From NCBI RefSeq assembly GCF_002005205.3, contig NZ_CP019702.2:1182001-1246000 (forward strand): a stretch of DNA of 64,000 nucleotides, written 5' to 3'. This DNA is from Rhizobium rhizogenes (GTDB lineage: Bacteria; Pseudomonadota; Alphaproteobacteria; Rhizobiales; Rhizobiaceae). The notes beneath the pieces were generated by a model that saw nothing but the letters and a program-made list of their open reading frames with translations, had not been told where the DNA came from and searched no databases. Shown in pieces: positions 52,283-61,478 of this stretch (the stretch's first letter is position 1; each line of letters begins with the position of its first letter). The translations under genes were made by a program, and so were the position numbers.

Positions 52283-53170
52283 TGCGGCTGCCCCTTGTCT
52301 TTCGCTCAGAAGTAATTCGAAAGTGACGCAAACCGGGTTTTTGCCGCGTACCAATCGTCCGCCGCTGATGTGGGTGGTGAGATCGACCATTGCGATATCC
52401 AGCGTCGCCTGTTGGTCGCCCATAACGGGATCGACGCGGCCATTGCGAATGAGGATTTCGCTCGCATAGGCCGTCAGCGACGTTCCGTCCTCGTAATCCA
52501 CGCCGATCAGACTGCCAATACCATTGACCTCGGCTTGTTGCAGGCCGAATTGCTGGCAGGCGGCTTCAAGGGCCGTGCAAATATCGGTATTGGGCCGCAC
52601 GGTGCATAACAGCGCCCGCAGGCCCGCATCCTTGCGGTTGCGTGGTTGCGCGATAGGGGTGAAGAGCGGGAAATTAGTTTCCTCATCCCTTCGCACATCG
52701 AGGATTGCGCCATCCAGCGCCAACGCCTCAAGCGGCGTCTCTGCAGCAAACTCGGCCTCGAAAGGCAGCAGATGCCCCATGGAAACAACGCCGTCGGCAC
52801 TTTTCCATGAGCCATGGCAGTGCAGAAAGGGCTTACCGTCACGGCGTCCCATATGCAGGCCGGCATCGATGATGGTGCCGCCTGGCATGGAAAAGGTTTC
52901 GCTATACCAGGCGGCATGGGCGTCATCGGGCGCGGCTGCGGGCATGACATAATGCAGCCGTTTCATCGGCACGTTTTTCAACCTGATGTAACCACCCTCG
53001 AAACCCCGCGCCGCAAAGGCATCGGCAATTGCCTCGTTGACGCAGACGCCGGATCTGGCCGTCAGCGTGACGGGATGGGCATGGCAGCCGACGGCGCGAA
53101 AGCGTTCGGGCGTTATCGGTCCGGGATGGACGATGCGGCGGGGAAGCTCCTGCGTGCCTGTCTCCATCAT
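52280..53170 (-). CDS. Fused two-domain PCC/DUF296 protein
   Basis: The protein has 296 residues. The N-terminal 165 residues align by eye with the 188-residue product at 51263-51829: RIVHPGPIT against TLIHPGISS, FLHCHG with His117 and His119, MGHLL with His133, and ETNFPLFTP. The HCH to GH spacing is identical. Residues 180-296 match the 135-residue product at 51816-52223, again without the metal His. It starts as ATGA on the SDR stop and is the last gene of the minus-strand CoA cluster. The function is unknown; an enzymatic role in that pathway is inferred. Confidence 0.82.
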   Translation of the reverse strand: MMETGTQELPRRIVHPGPITPERFRAVGCHAHPVTLTARSGVCVNEAIADAFAARGFEGGYIRLKNVPMKRLHYVMPAAAPDDAHAAWYSETFSMPGGTIIDAGLHMGRRDGKPFLHCHGSWKSADGVVSMGHLLPFEAEFAAETPLEALALDGAILDVRRDEETNFPLFTPIAQPRNRKDAGLRALLCTVRPNTDICTALEAACQQFGLQQAEVNGIGSLIGVDYEDGTSLTAYASEILIRNGRVDPVMGDQQATLDIAMVDLTTHISGGRLVRGKNPVCVTFELLLSERQGAAA

Positions 53171-53946
53171 ACCGCGAGCCCTGCGGTAATGAAGCCGCCA
53201 TCCACGGCAAGCACCTGTCCGTTGATGTAGCTCGCGTCATCTGACACGAGGAAAGCCACCGCAGAGGCGATCTCATCCGTCCTGCCATAGCGATGCATGG
53301 GAACGCGGCTATGCCATTGGCTGCGAACATTCTCCGTATGAACTGCCTGGGTCAGCGGAGTGTCGACCGGACCGGGAGCAATTGCATTGACGCGAATGCC
53401 TGATTGCCCCAGCTCGTTTGCCATCACCATCGTCAAAAGATTGACTCCGCCCTTCGAAGCGCCATAGGCGCTGCGGCCACGATTGCCGCACATGCCGGAA
53501 ACCGAGCTGATATTGACGATGGAGCCGGAAATATCACGGTTCAGCCAATAACGGGCTGCGGCACGAGCCACTGCGAAGCTGCCGACGAGGTTGACATCAA
53601 CGATACGGCGAAATTCTTCGACGCTGGTGTCGACGGAGAGCTTGTCAATACCGATGCCGGCGCTGTTGACTACGGCCACAAGATCAACCGCGTGATCGCC
53701 GCCGCCTACCGTGAAGGTGGCGAAAGCCTCTTCTATCGACGTCTCATCCGCCACGTTGCAGACGATGCCGCGCGAGGGGGCTATGCCGAGTTTTTCGCAG
53801 GCCGCATCCAGCGCTTCCCGCTTGAGATCCAGCAGCCATGGCTGCCAGCCGCGCGCCATCAAAAGCTGCGCCGTGGAAAAACCGATGCCGGATGCACCGC
53901 CGGTGATTGCGACCGCGCCTTTTGTCCCTACCGTCTGCTGTGTCAT
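53167..53946 (-). CDS. SDR-family oxidoreductase (FabG-like)
   Basis: The protein has 259 residues. The NAD(P) motif is ITGGASGIG and the catalytic residues are Ser148, Tyr161 and Lys165 (SAYGASKGG). NSAG (about 94-97) is also present. It probably oxidises a hydroxyacyl-CoA or similar alcohol. The ATG at 53946 follows GGGAGGAGAGGCT; upstream codons lie in the gap after the ligase gene. It overlaps the fused PCC gene. Confidence 0.92.
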   Translation of the reverse strand: MTQQTVGTKGAVAITGGASGIGFSTAQLLMARGWQPWLLDLKREALDAACEKLGIAPSRGIVCNVADETSIEEAFATFTVGGGDHAVDLVAVVNSAGIGIDKLSVDTSVEEFRRIVDVNLVGSFAVARAAARYWLNRDISGSIVNISSVSGMCGNRGRSAYGASKGGVNLLTMVMANELGQSGIRVNAIAPGPVDTPLTQAVHTENVRSQWHSRVPMHRYGRTDEIASAVAFLVSDDASYINGQVLAVDGGFITAGLAV

Positions 53947-53977
53947 AGCCTCTCCTCCCGGTTGGATGTCGTATGCG

Positions 53978-55618
53978 TCAACCTGTCCGTTTTTCTTCGA
54001 AAACCGGCATCTGGCCACGTTTTTCCAGCTCCTCGCGGATCATTTTCTTGGTGATCTTGCCATAGGCGGATTTCGGCATGGCATCCCAGAACACCACGGT
54101 TTTCGGCAGCTTGTAGCGGGCCATCTTGCCTTCCAGATAGGCCTTGAGGTCGATGCCGGCGATATCCGCGCCCTCGCGCGCCACACAAACCGCCACGCCA
54201 ACCTCGCCCCACACCGCATCCGGCACGCCCAGAACCGCGGTCTCGCTGATATCCGGATGCATGAGGATTTTTTCCTCGATCTCACGCGGGTAAATGTTCG
54301 AGCCGCCGGAAATATACATGTCGGAGGCACGGCCGGTGATGTAAACGAAGCCGTTCTCATCGCGATGACCGAGATCGCCGGTGCGGAACCAGCCGTTGCG
54401 GAAGGCCTTGGCATTGGCCTCGGCATTATCGTAATAGCCGGCAAAAACGGCGGGACCGATGACGCAGATCTCGCCGGTTTCGCCGGCTGGGAGTTCCTCG
54501 CCCGCTTCGTTCTGAATCTGCACCTCCATGCCGGTACGATCAAAACCACAGGTGCCGAGCCGCGCGTCCGGGCCATCTTCGGCGCTGTGGAAAGAAGGAG
54601 GTAGCACGGTGATATTTCCGGTGACTTCACCGAGGCCGAAATATTGCACCAGCACCGGACCGAGTTTTGCCAATGCCCGTTTTTGATCGGTGCGATACAT
54701 CGGCGCGCCAGCATAGATGACGTAGCGCAGGGAGGAATGATCGAAGCGATCCACGGCCGGGTCTTCGATCAGCATTTTCAGAATGGTCGGCACGGTGAAG
54801 GCATTGGTGACACGCCATTTCTCGATCAGTGCCCATACGGCCGGCACATCGAGCTTTTCCGCAGCCGGAAGCACCGTTTTTGACCCGTGGGCAACCTGTA
54901 CCAGCTGGTGGATGCCGGCACCATGCGAAAGCGGCGCGACAACGATCGAGGCATCGTTCGTTCCCGTTCCCGGCATCAGATCGCACAGGTGATTGGTGAT
55001 GACGAAGGCCATCTGACCATGGGTCAGCACCGCCGCCTTGGGGCGGCCGGTGGTGCCTGAGGTGAAGAAGAACCAGCAGGGGTCGTCTCGGTTCACAGCT
55101 TCGCTTTTGACCTTCCGGCCCAGATGACGGGCCACGATGGCATCGTAATCCTCACCGAAATCGGCCCGGCCGATGGCAATGGTGAATTCGATTGCGGTTG
55201 CTTCACGGCTTGCCTTGGCATGATCGGGAAAAGCGCCGCCGCAGATCATGCCGCGCGCGCCGCTGGCTTTGGCCAGGTAAGCCACTTCATCTGATGACTG
55301 GCGGTAATTGGTTGGCACCCACACCGCACCCACCCGGAAGCAGGCGAACATGGATTCGAACATCTGGTTGTTGTTGGAAGACTGCACCAGAATGCGATCG
55401 CCCTTTCTGACGCCGAATTCACTCACCAGCGCATGGGCCATGGCATCGACGCGAGCATCCATTTGAGCCCAGGTCCAGGTGTTTTCGCCCCAGACGAAGC
55501 CGACGTGGTCAGGATTGCGGCGTGCCGCCTGGGTCAGGAAATGCGAGAGATTCATCACCCGCGTGGTGGAGGGCGCGACTCCGCCCGCAGGATGCTGCAC
55601 GGCACTTTGCGTCGTCAT
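53978..55618 (-). CDS. AMP-dependent acyl-CoA synthetase/ligase
   Basis: The protein has 546 residues. The AMP-binding signature is FFFTSGTTGRPKAAV, followed by later motifs YFGLGEVTG, GWFRTGDLG, and the C-terminal hinge ITGRASDMYISGGSNIYPREIEE and YKLPKTVVFWDAMPKSAYGKITK with the catalytic Lys. It activates a carboxylic acid with ATP and CoA. Substrates of the family range from fatty to aryl acids. Its stop precedes the SDR by 31 bases and its start overlaps the thiolase stop. Confidence 0.94.
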   Translation of the reverse strand: MTTQSAVQHPAGGVAPSTTRVMNLSHFLTQAARRNPDHVGFVWGENTWTWAQMDARVDAMAHALVSEFGVRKGDRILVQSSNNNQMFESMFACFRVGAVWVPTNYRQSSDEVAYLAKASGARGMICGGAFPDHAKASREATAIEFTIAIGRADFGEDYDAIVARHLGRKVKSEAVNRDDPCWFFFTSGTTGRPKAAVLTHGQMAFVITNHLCDLMPGTGTNDASIVVAPLSHGAGIHQLVQVAHGSKTVLPAAEKLDVPAVWALIEKWRVTNAFTVPTILKMLIEDPAVDRFDHSSLRYVIYAGAPMYRTDQKRALAKLGPVLVQYFGLGEVTGNITVLPPSFHSAEDGPDARLGTCGFDRTGMEVQIQNEAGEELPAGETGEICVIGPAVFAGYYDNAEANAKAFRNGWFRTGDLGHRDENGFVYITGRASDMYISGGSNIYPREIEEKILMHPDISETAVLGVPDAVWGEVGVAVCVAREGADIAGIDLKAYLEGKMARYKLPKTVVFWDAMPKSAYGKITKKMIREELEKRGQMPVFEEKRTG

Positions 55619-56784
55619 TTCACGCGCTCCATGATCGAGACGTAGTTGGCAACAGCAGTGCCCCCCATGTTGAACACGCCGGCCAGCGAGGCATTGGGTA
55701 TCTGCATGTCGCCTGCCTCGCCCATCAATTGCATGGCTGCCATGACGTGCATGGAAACGCCGGTCGCGCCAACGGGATGGCCCTTCGACTTCAGGCCTCC
55801 GGATGGGTTGACCGGCAGGCGCCCAGTCTTCAGCGTTGTGCCCTCCTGCACCACCCGGTGCCCTTCACCGGGCTTCGCCAGCCCCATCGCCTCATATTCA
55901 ATGAGTTCGGCAATGGTGAAGCAGTCGTGTGTTTCGACGAAGGAGAGATCGTCGAGCGTTGCGCCGGCAAGTTCCAGCGAGCCAGCCCAGGCGCGGCGCG
56001 CGCCTTCAAACGCCAGCGGATCGCGGCGGCTCAGCGCCAGAATGTCATTGACATGCCTGCGGCCCCTGAAGCCGATGGCGCGGTTGAGTGTGGCTGCCGT
56101 TTCCTCATCGGCTAGAATGATCGCGGCGGCCCCGTCGGAGATCAGCGAGCAGTCGGTACGGCGCAGGGGGCCTGCGACATAGGGATTTTTCTCCGATACC
56201 GTATTGCAGAAATCGAAGCCGAAATCCTTGCGCATATGGGCATAGGGATTGACCGCGCCATTGGCATGGTTCTTGGCGGCAATCATCGCCAGCTCTTCTG
56301 AGCGATCGCCATAACGCTGGAAATAGGCCTGTGCGATACGTCCGAACTGGCCGGCAAAGCCGCCCGAAATATCGGCTTCCTCCGCCCGGTAGCAGGCGGA
56401 GAGCAGGATTTCGCCGACTTCCGCCGTCGGCAGCGCCGTCATTTTTTCGGCCCCAACGACAAGAGCGATGCGCCCTCGCCCTGCCTCGATGAAATCCATG
56501 GCGCTGTAAAGGGCGGCCGATCCTGTCGAGCAGGCATTCTCGAACCGCACCGCCGGCGTATAGGCAAGCCGCTCATCGCCCATCGCTACCAAAGAGCCCT
56601 GAAAGTCCTGCTTCGAGAAGCCGTTATTCATCACGCCGACGAAGATGCCGTCGATATCGCCGACGTCGATGCCGGCATGATCTATGGCTGGCGCCACGAC
56701 CGAAGCCATCAGTTGCTCGGTATTTTCAAGGGCCGATTTGCCGAAAGGCGAATGCGCCCAGCCGACGATCTGCGCTTTGCTCAT
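55615..56784 (-). CDS. Thiolase-superfamily protein (SCP-x/acetyl-CoA acetyltransferase-like)
   Basis: The protein has 389 residues. The nucleophile is Cys85 in ENACSTGSAAL, with HDCF near residue 285 and GHPVGATG in the C-terminal part. The lack of the usual extra loop places it with the SCP2/SCP-x-like thiolases of lipid and aromatic degradation. It would cleave a 3-ketoacyl-CoA. It overlaps the ligase gene at its 3' end and the IclR gene at its 5' end. Confidence 0.9.
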   Translation of the reverse strand: MSKAQIVGWAHSPFGKSALENTEQLMASVVAPAIDHAGIDVGDIDGIFVGVMNNGFSKQDFQGSLVAMGDERLAYTPAVRFENACSTGSAALYSAMDFIEAGRGRIALVVGAEKMTALPTAEVGEILLSACYRAEEADISGGFAGQFGRIAQAYFQRYGDRSEELAMIAAKNHANGAVNPYAHMRKDFGFDFCNTVSEKNPYVAGPLRRTDCSLISDGAAAIILADEETAATLNRAIGFRGRRHVNDILALSRRDPLAFEGARRAWAGSLELAGATLDDLSFVETHDCFTIAELIEYEAMGLAKPGEGHRVVQEGTTLKTGRLPVNPSGGLKSKGHPVGATGVSMHVMAAMQLMGEAGDMQIPNASLAGVFNMGGTAVANYVSIMERVK

Positions 56785-57641
56785 TTGCTCGTTCTCCTTG
56801 TTTGCCGTTTCGTGTCACCATCGCCGCGCGTGCGGGCGCGGCTGGCCATCATTTCCGCGATGCGTGTTTCGATGCGGGTCACTTCCTCACGCAGCAGGGC
56901 GGCGAGTTCCGGCTGACGCTCCGCCCGCATGCGGCTATCGACAGCGGCGATGCTGAGCGCGCCCGCCAACGCGCCATCCGGTGTGCGGATGGCAACACCG
57001 ATGCCCCAGGAGTTCGACAGGATCAGGCCGGGGTTGAGCGAATAGCCATTCGTCCGGGTCAACTCGACATCCCGGCGCAACCCATCGAGGGTGATGCCCG
57101 GATAGTTCGCAGCAATCAGCCCGCTATTGGCGGCGATGACGCTTTCCACCTCGCCATCGGGCAGGGCGGCCAGCATGGCGAGCGATCCAGCGCCGATGCC
57201 TAAGGGGTGTTCAAAACCGGCCTGAAGCGCATGGGTGCGCACCGGCCAGGTGCCTTCCTCGCGGTAAAGGCACAGCGCGAACGTATCGCGGCGCACGGAG
57301 AGGAAGCTCGAATCCTCGGTACGGCGGGAAATGCGTGTCAGCCCGTCCTGCGCCATCTGTAGCAAGCCGAAACGGCGTGACGACAGGCTGCCCAGCACAT
57401 AGGCCTCCTCGCCGAGATAATATCGCCGGGTTTCCTCGTCCTGCTCGACAAGGCCGGCGCGGATCAGCGCCAGTAGCAGGCGGCGGGCCGTGGGCTTGTT
57501 CAACCCGCTTTCGGTGACGATGACCGAAAGCGCCACGCCGCGTTCCGCGTGCCTCCCCACCATGGAGAGCAGCGCCAGCGCCCGGTCCACCGCCCGTGCA
57601 CCTGTCAGATCGTTCTCTGCCGGGATCGTTGTTGCGGCCAT
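56781..57641 (-). CDS. IclR-family transcriptional regulator
   Basis: The protein has 286 residues. A winged helix (ARAVDRALALLSMVGRHAERGVALSVIVTESGLNKPTARRLLLALIRAGLV, read in parts) is followed by an IclR effector domain, with PLGIGAGSLAMLAALPDGEVE near 160-180. It is encoded inside the operon between thiolase and SDR, so it is probably autoregulated with it. The ATG at 57641 follows the SDR stop by two bases; no strong ribosome-binding site is seen, so translational coupling is likely. Confidence 0.9.
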   Translation of the reverse strand: MAATTIPAENDLTGARAVDRALALLSMVGRHAERGVALSVIVTESGLNKPTARRLLLALIRAGLVEQDEETRRYYLGEEAYVLGSLSSRRFGLLQMAQDGLTRISRRTEDSSFLSVRRDTFALCLYREEGTWPVRTHALQAGFEHPLGIGAGSLAMLAALPDGEVESVIAANSGLIAANYPGITLDGLRRDVELTRTNGYSLNPGLILSNSWGIGVAIRTPDGALAGALSIAAVDSRMRAERQPELAALLREEVTRIETRIAEMMASRARTRGDGDTKRQTRRTSK

Positions 57642-57642
57642 T

Positions 57643-58458
57643 TCAGGAAAACGCCCCCACAGCGCAGCTTTGCCCGCCATCGACAGGCAAACAGATGCCG
57701 GTGATGAACTTCGCTTCATCGGATGCCAGAAAGGCGGCGGCGCGGGCGATATCGAAGGCATCGCCCATGCGGCCCACCGGGACTGCGGCATTGCGCGCTG
57801 CCACCATGTCTTCCACTGTCGCATACTGGCTGCTGATCTGCTTGTAGATCAGCGGGGTGTCGATCATGCCGGGAAGAATGCAATTGGCGCGAATGCCCTG
57901 CCGGGCATATTGCATGGCCAGCGCCACGGTCGCCTGATTGACGGCGGCCTTCATGGCGTAATAGGCAAAATAGGGATAGCCGGTCCAGCGAATGGAGGCG
58001 AGTGAGGAAATATTGACGATGGCCCCGCCGCCCTGCGCCAGCATTACCGGCAACACGGCCTTTGCAGTGCGATAAACGGAGCCGATATTGAGATCGACCG
58101 AGGCGCGAAAACGATCCTCGTCCAGCTCGACCGGCCCGCCCATATGGGTCACGCCGACATTATTATGCAGAATATCGATGCCGCCAAAGGCTTCACAGGT
58201 GCGGGCAACGGCGTCCGATACGGACAGTAGCTCGGTGACATCTGCTGCAACCGCAATCGTCTCGAAACCTTCGTCGCGAATGACCTGTGCCGTCTCTTCG
58301 GCGGCGTCGGCGGAGAGATCGACGCATGCCACGCGCGCGCCTTCGCGGGCAAATTGCACGGCGGCAGCCTTGCCATTGCCAAAACCCGGACCCGATGATC
58401 CTGCGCCGAACACAAGCGCGCGTTTTCCCGTCAGGCGACCTGTCAAAACAGTCTCCAT
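57643..58458 (-). CDS. SDR-family oxidoreductase with an expanded nucleotide loop
   Basis: The protein has 271 residues. NN(V)G (99-102), Ser151/152, Tyr166 and Lys170 (AYYAMKAA) are intact. The nucleotide loop reads GAGSSGPGFGNGKA, several residues longer than the normal GAGSGIG, which occurs in a subset of SDRs. It probably acts on the acid or acyl-CoA handled by the neighbouring ligase and thiolase. The ATG at 58458 was chosen as it begins the usual METVLTGRLTGK; 16 more codons are open upstream. Confidence 0.88.
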   Translation of the reverse strand: METVLTGRLTGKRALVFGAGSSGPGFGNGKAAAVQFAREGARVACVDLSADAAEETAQVIRDEGFETIAVAADVTELLSVSDAVARTCEAFGGIDILHNNVGVTHMGGPVELDEDRFRASVDLNIGSVYRTAKAVLPVMLAQGGGAIVNISSLASIRWTGYPYFAYYAMKAAVNQATVALAMQYARQGIRANCILPGMIDTPLIYKQISSQYATVEDMVAARNAAVPVGRMGDAFDIARAAAFLASDEAKFITGICLPVDGGQSCAVGAFS

Positions 58459-58522
58459 TCCAATCGTCAGATATAGTCGGGTTGGCCCCGCTACGGGCGG
58501 GGCCAATTATTCAGCGGACCGG

Positions 58523-59533
58523 TCAGGTCAGGCTGGCGCCAACGGCCTTTTCGAGAATGGCCCAGGCCTCATCGCCGTACTTGCCCTTCCACTCGGAATA
58601 GAAGCCTGCCTCTTTCAGCGCGGCGCGGAAGAGCGTCGCATCCGTGTCGTTAAAGGTCATGCCCTTGGAAATCAGGTCTTCCTGCACCGAGGCATTCAGC
58701 TTCGCCACATCGGCGCGTTCATCCTTGCCGGACTGGTTGAGGTTTTTGGCAACGATGGTGCGCAGATCGTCCGGCAGGCGCTCCCAGGCGCGCTTGTTGG
58801 CCAGGAACCAGAAACCGTCCCACATGTGGTTGGTGACCGAGCAGAATTTCTGCACTTCGAACAGCTTGGCGGTGGAAATGATCGCCAGCGGGTTTTCCTG
58901 GCCATCGACCACGCCGGTCTGCAGCGCGGTGTAGACTTCGGCGAAATTGATCGAGGCCGGGGCCGATTTGAAGGCCTTGAACATCGATGTCCAGAGCGGG
59001 CTTACAGGCACGCGGATCTTGAAGCTTTCGAGATCGGCCGGTGTGGCGATGGGCTTGGACGCGCTGGTGATCTGGCGGAAGCCGTTATCCCAGATGGTAT
59101 CCATGGCAACGAGGTTCTGCTTGGCGATTTCACCACGCACATATTTACCGAGGTCGCCATCCATGGCGGCCCACACGGAATCGTAGTTCGGAAAGGCGAA
59201 GCCAATGCCGCTGATGGAGGCATTCGGCACCAGTGTCGACAGGATCAGCGGCGAGAGCGTGAAGAACTCAACGCCGCCGGACCGCACCTGGCTCAAAACG
59301 TCCGTATCGGCGCCCAGCTGGCTGCTGGGGAAGATGCTGATATTCACCTGCCCATCGGTTTCCTTGGCGATACGGTCTGCGGCCTCCTTGGCGCGGATAT
59401 TCATGGGGTGCGCGGCAGGCAGGTTGTTGGCATATTTATAATTGTATTGGGCAGCGCGGGCGCGTGACACGAAGGCGGTGGCCAGAACGGCGGAACCGGC
59501 ACCGGCGAGCATGGTACGTCTGTTGATATTCAT
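58523..59533 (-). CDS. TRAP transporter periplasmic binding protein (DctP type)
   Basis: The protein has 336 residues. The signal peptide has twin Arg (NINRRTMLAGAGSAVLATAF) and ends before AAQYNYKYANN. Family blocks are ISIFPSSQLGADTDVLSQV, LESFKIRVPVSPLWTSMFKAF and ALQTGVVDGQENPLAII. The Arg in FKIRVP is the usual carboxylate contact, so an organic acid is the likely ligand. The ATG follows GGGAGGAGAAAGC. It follows the fused membrane gene by 67 bases. Confidence 0.93.
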   Translation of the reverse strand: MNINRRTMLAGAGSAVLATAFVSRARAAQYNYKYANNLPAAHPMNIRAKEAADRIAKETDGQVNISIFPSSQLGADTDVLSQVRSGGVEFFTLSPLILSTLVPNASISGIGFAFPNYDSVWAAMDGDLGKYVRGEIAKQNLVAMDTIWDNGFRQITSASKPIATPADLESFKIRVPVSPLWTSMFKAFKSAPASINFAEVYTALQTGVVDGQENPLAIISTAKLFEVQKFCSVTNHMWDGFWFLANKRAWERLPDDLRTIVAKNLNQSGKDERADVAKLNASVQEDLISKGMTFNDTDATLFRAALKEAGFYSEWKGKYGDEAWAILEKAVGASLT

Positions 59534-59600
59534 TGCTTTCTCCTCCCAAATAAAGCATGCGATCGTTAATCGGCATGGCGGGCAGGTCCCCGCCATGGTC

Positions 59601-61478
59601 TCAGAGCAGAATTGTCGAAAAGCCCGGAACGGCGGCAATCAGCAACAGGCCGATGACCATGGCCGCGAGATAGGGCCAGATGGCGCCCATGGCTTCATCG
59701 GGCGAGACATTGCCGATCTTGCAGGCGATGTAGAAGCCGATGCCGATCGGCGGTGCCATCAGGCCGATATTCATGGCGACCACCACGACCATCGAATAAT
59801 GGATGTCGTTGATGCCGAGCGTGCGGGCAATGGGGAACATGATCGGTGCGAGCAGAACGATCGCCGGCAGACCTTCCAGCACGCAGCCCAGGATCATGAA
59901 GATCAGGATCGACACGATCATATAGGTTATCCAGCCGCCCGGCAGATCGGTGATCATGGCGGTGAGCTGGAAGGCAAAGCCGCTCTGGGTCAGCCCCCAG
60001 GCCATGGCCGAAGCGCAGCCGAGGATCAACAGGATGGCGCCGGAAAGGGCCGCCGTCTCCACCAGCATGGAATAGAGCTTCTTGAGGCTGATGCCGCCAT
60101 AAAGCACCGCGCCGATGATCATGGCGTAGAGCACGGCGATAGTGGAGACTTCGGTTGCCGTCGCCACGCCGCCGCCCACCAGGCTGCGGATGAGGAAAGG
60201 CAGGACCAGCGCCGGGGCGGCAATCAGGGCTGCCTTGCCCACCAGCGGCCATGGGGTGCGCCTTGCGCCTTCCATGTTCTCATGCCGCGCCTTCCAGCGG
60301 GCCAAAACGGCCAGCACCAGAAGCAGCACCATGGCAATCATGAAACCGGAGGTGAACAGACCGGCAATCGATACGCCCGCCGCAGAACCGAGAACGATCA
60401 GCACGATGGATGGCGGAACCGTATCGGCCATGGCCGCACCGGTGGCCAAAAGCGCGATCATTTCCTTGGGCTTGTGGCCGCGGCGCTTCATTTCCGGAAA
60501 CAGCGCCGGTGCGACGGTCGCCATATCCGAGACCTTGGAGCCGGAAATGCCCGAGACCAGAAACAGCGAGCCGAGCAGTACATAGGACATGCCGGCGCGG
60601 ATATGGCCGAACATCGAGGACAGGAGCTCGACGATCGCCTTGCCCATGCCGGTGGCATCGAGCACACAGCCCAGCAGCACGAAAACCGGCACCGACAGCA
60701 GAATGATGCCCGACATGCCCTCATCCATACGCCCGATCATCACGATGGTCGGAACCCAGGTGGCGAAGGTCAGGTAGGCGAGGGTTCCAAGACCGAAGCA
60801 GAAGGCGATCGGCACGCCCAGCACCAGAAACACGGCCACGAACAGGCCGAGGAAGATCGCCAGATTGAAATTGCCGAAGGTTTCGAGCACCGGCGATGCC
60901 AGATAGAGCAGGCCGGAAGCGACCGCGACAGTGACGACGGCCACGATGATGTCGCGCAATTTCTCCCTGCGGAAGAGATTGTTGAAGACCAGAAGCAGCA
61001 TAAGACACGCGCCAAATGGCAGAGCCGCAGCGCGGAAAGTCATGGGAATATTGAGCGCGGCCGAGGTGACCACCCACTCCTCGATGGCATATTCGATAGC
61101 GGGCTTGATGATCGCCGCCAGAAATGTCGCCACCAGCACCAGGGCAAGTGAATTGATGTAGCCCAGAAAACGCTGCGGAAACATGTTGAGAAATAGCGTC
61201 AGACGCAGGTGCTCGCTGCGATCAATGGCAATTGCCGCGCCCAGCATGGCAAACCACAGGAAGCACAACGACGCCATTTCATCGATCCAGACGATGGGCA
61301 GATGTAAGGCATAGCGCGATGTCACACCCAGCAGAAGCAGGCCAATCATCACGGCCAACAGCACGGCTGCGACGGCCTCAACCGGTCGCATGAACCACGA
61401 GCCCGTCACCGGCTCCGTGTGCAATAACTCGCCATCGAGTACAAATACGTCGTCATCTGTGCTTGCGGTCATGGTCAT
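59601..61478 (-). CDS. TRAP transporter fused membrane protein (DctQ-DctM)
   Basis: The protein has 625 residues. The first 190 residues form the small DctQ-like part with four helices (VVIDEMASL-like VWIDEMASLCFLWFAML). The rest is the large DctM part with about twelve helices, including GLPAIVLLAPIMFP and AMNIGLMAPPIGIGFYIAC. It imports the acid bound by the DctP protein using an ion gradient. The ATG at 61478 follows GAGGAGGCCCCA. It is the first gene of the minus-strand CoA cluster that runs to 52280. Confidence 0.93.
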   Translation of the reverse strand: MTMTASTDDDVFVLDGELLHTEPVTGSWFMRPVEAVAAVLLAVMIGLLLLGVTSRYALHLPIVWIDEMASLCFLWFAMLGAAIAIDRSEHLRLTLFLNMFPQRFLGYINSLALVLVATFLAAIIKPAIEYAIEEWVVTSAALNIPMTFRAAALPFGACLMLLLVFNNLFRREKLRDIIVAVVTVAVASGLLYLASPVLETFGNFNLAIFLGLFVAVFLVLGVPIAFCFGLGTLAYLTFATWVPTIVMIGRMDEGMSGIILLSVPVFVLLGCVLDATGMGKAIVELLSSMFGHIRAGMSYVLLGSLFLVSGISGSKVSDMATVAPALFPEMKRRGHKPKEMIALLATGAAMADTVPPSIVLIVLGSAAGVSIAGLFTSGFMIAMVLLLVLAVLARWKARHENMEGARRTPWPLVGKAALIAAPALVLPFLIRSLVGGGVATATEVSTIAVLYAMIIGAVLYGGISLKKLYSMLVETAALSGAILLILGCASAMAWGLTQSGFAFQLTAMITDLPGGWITYMIVSILIFMILGCVLEGLPAIVLLAPIMFPIARTLGINDIHYSMVVVVAMNIGLMAPPIGIGFYIACKIGNVSPDEAMGAIWPYLAAMVIGLLLIAAVPGFSTILL

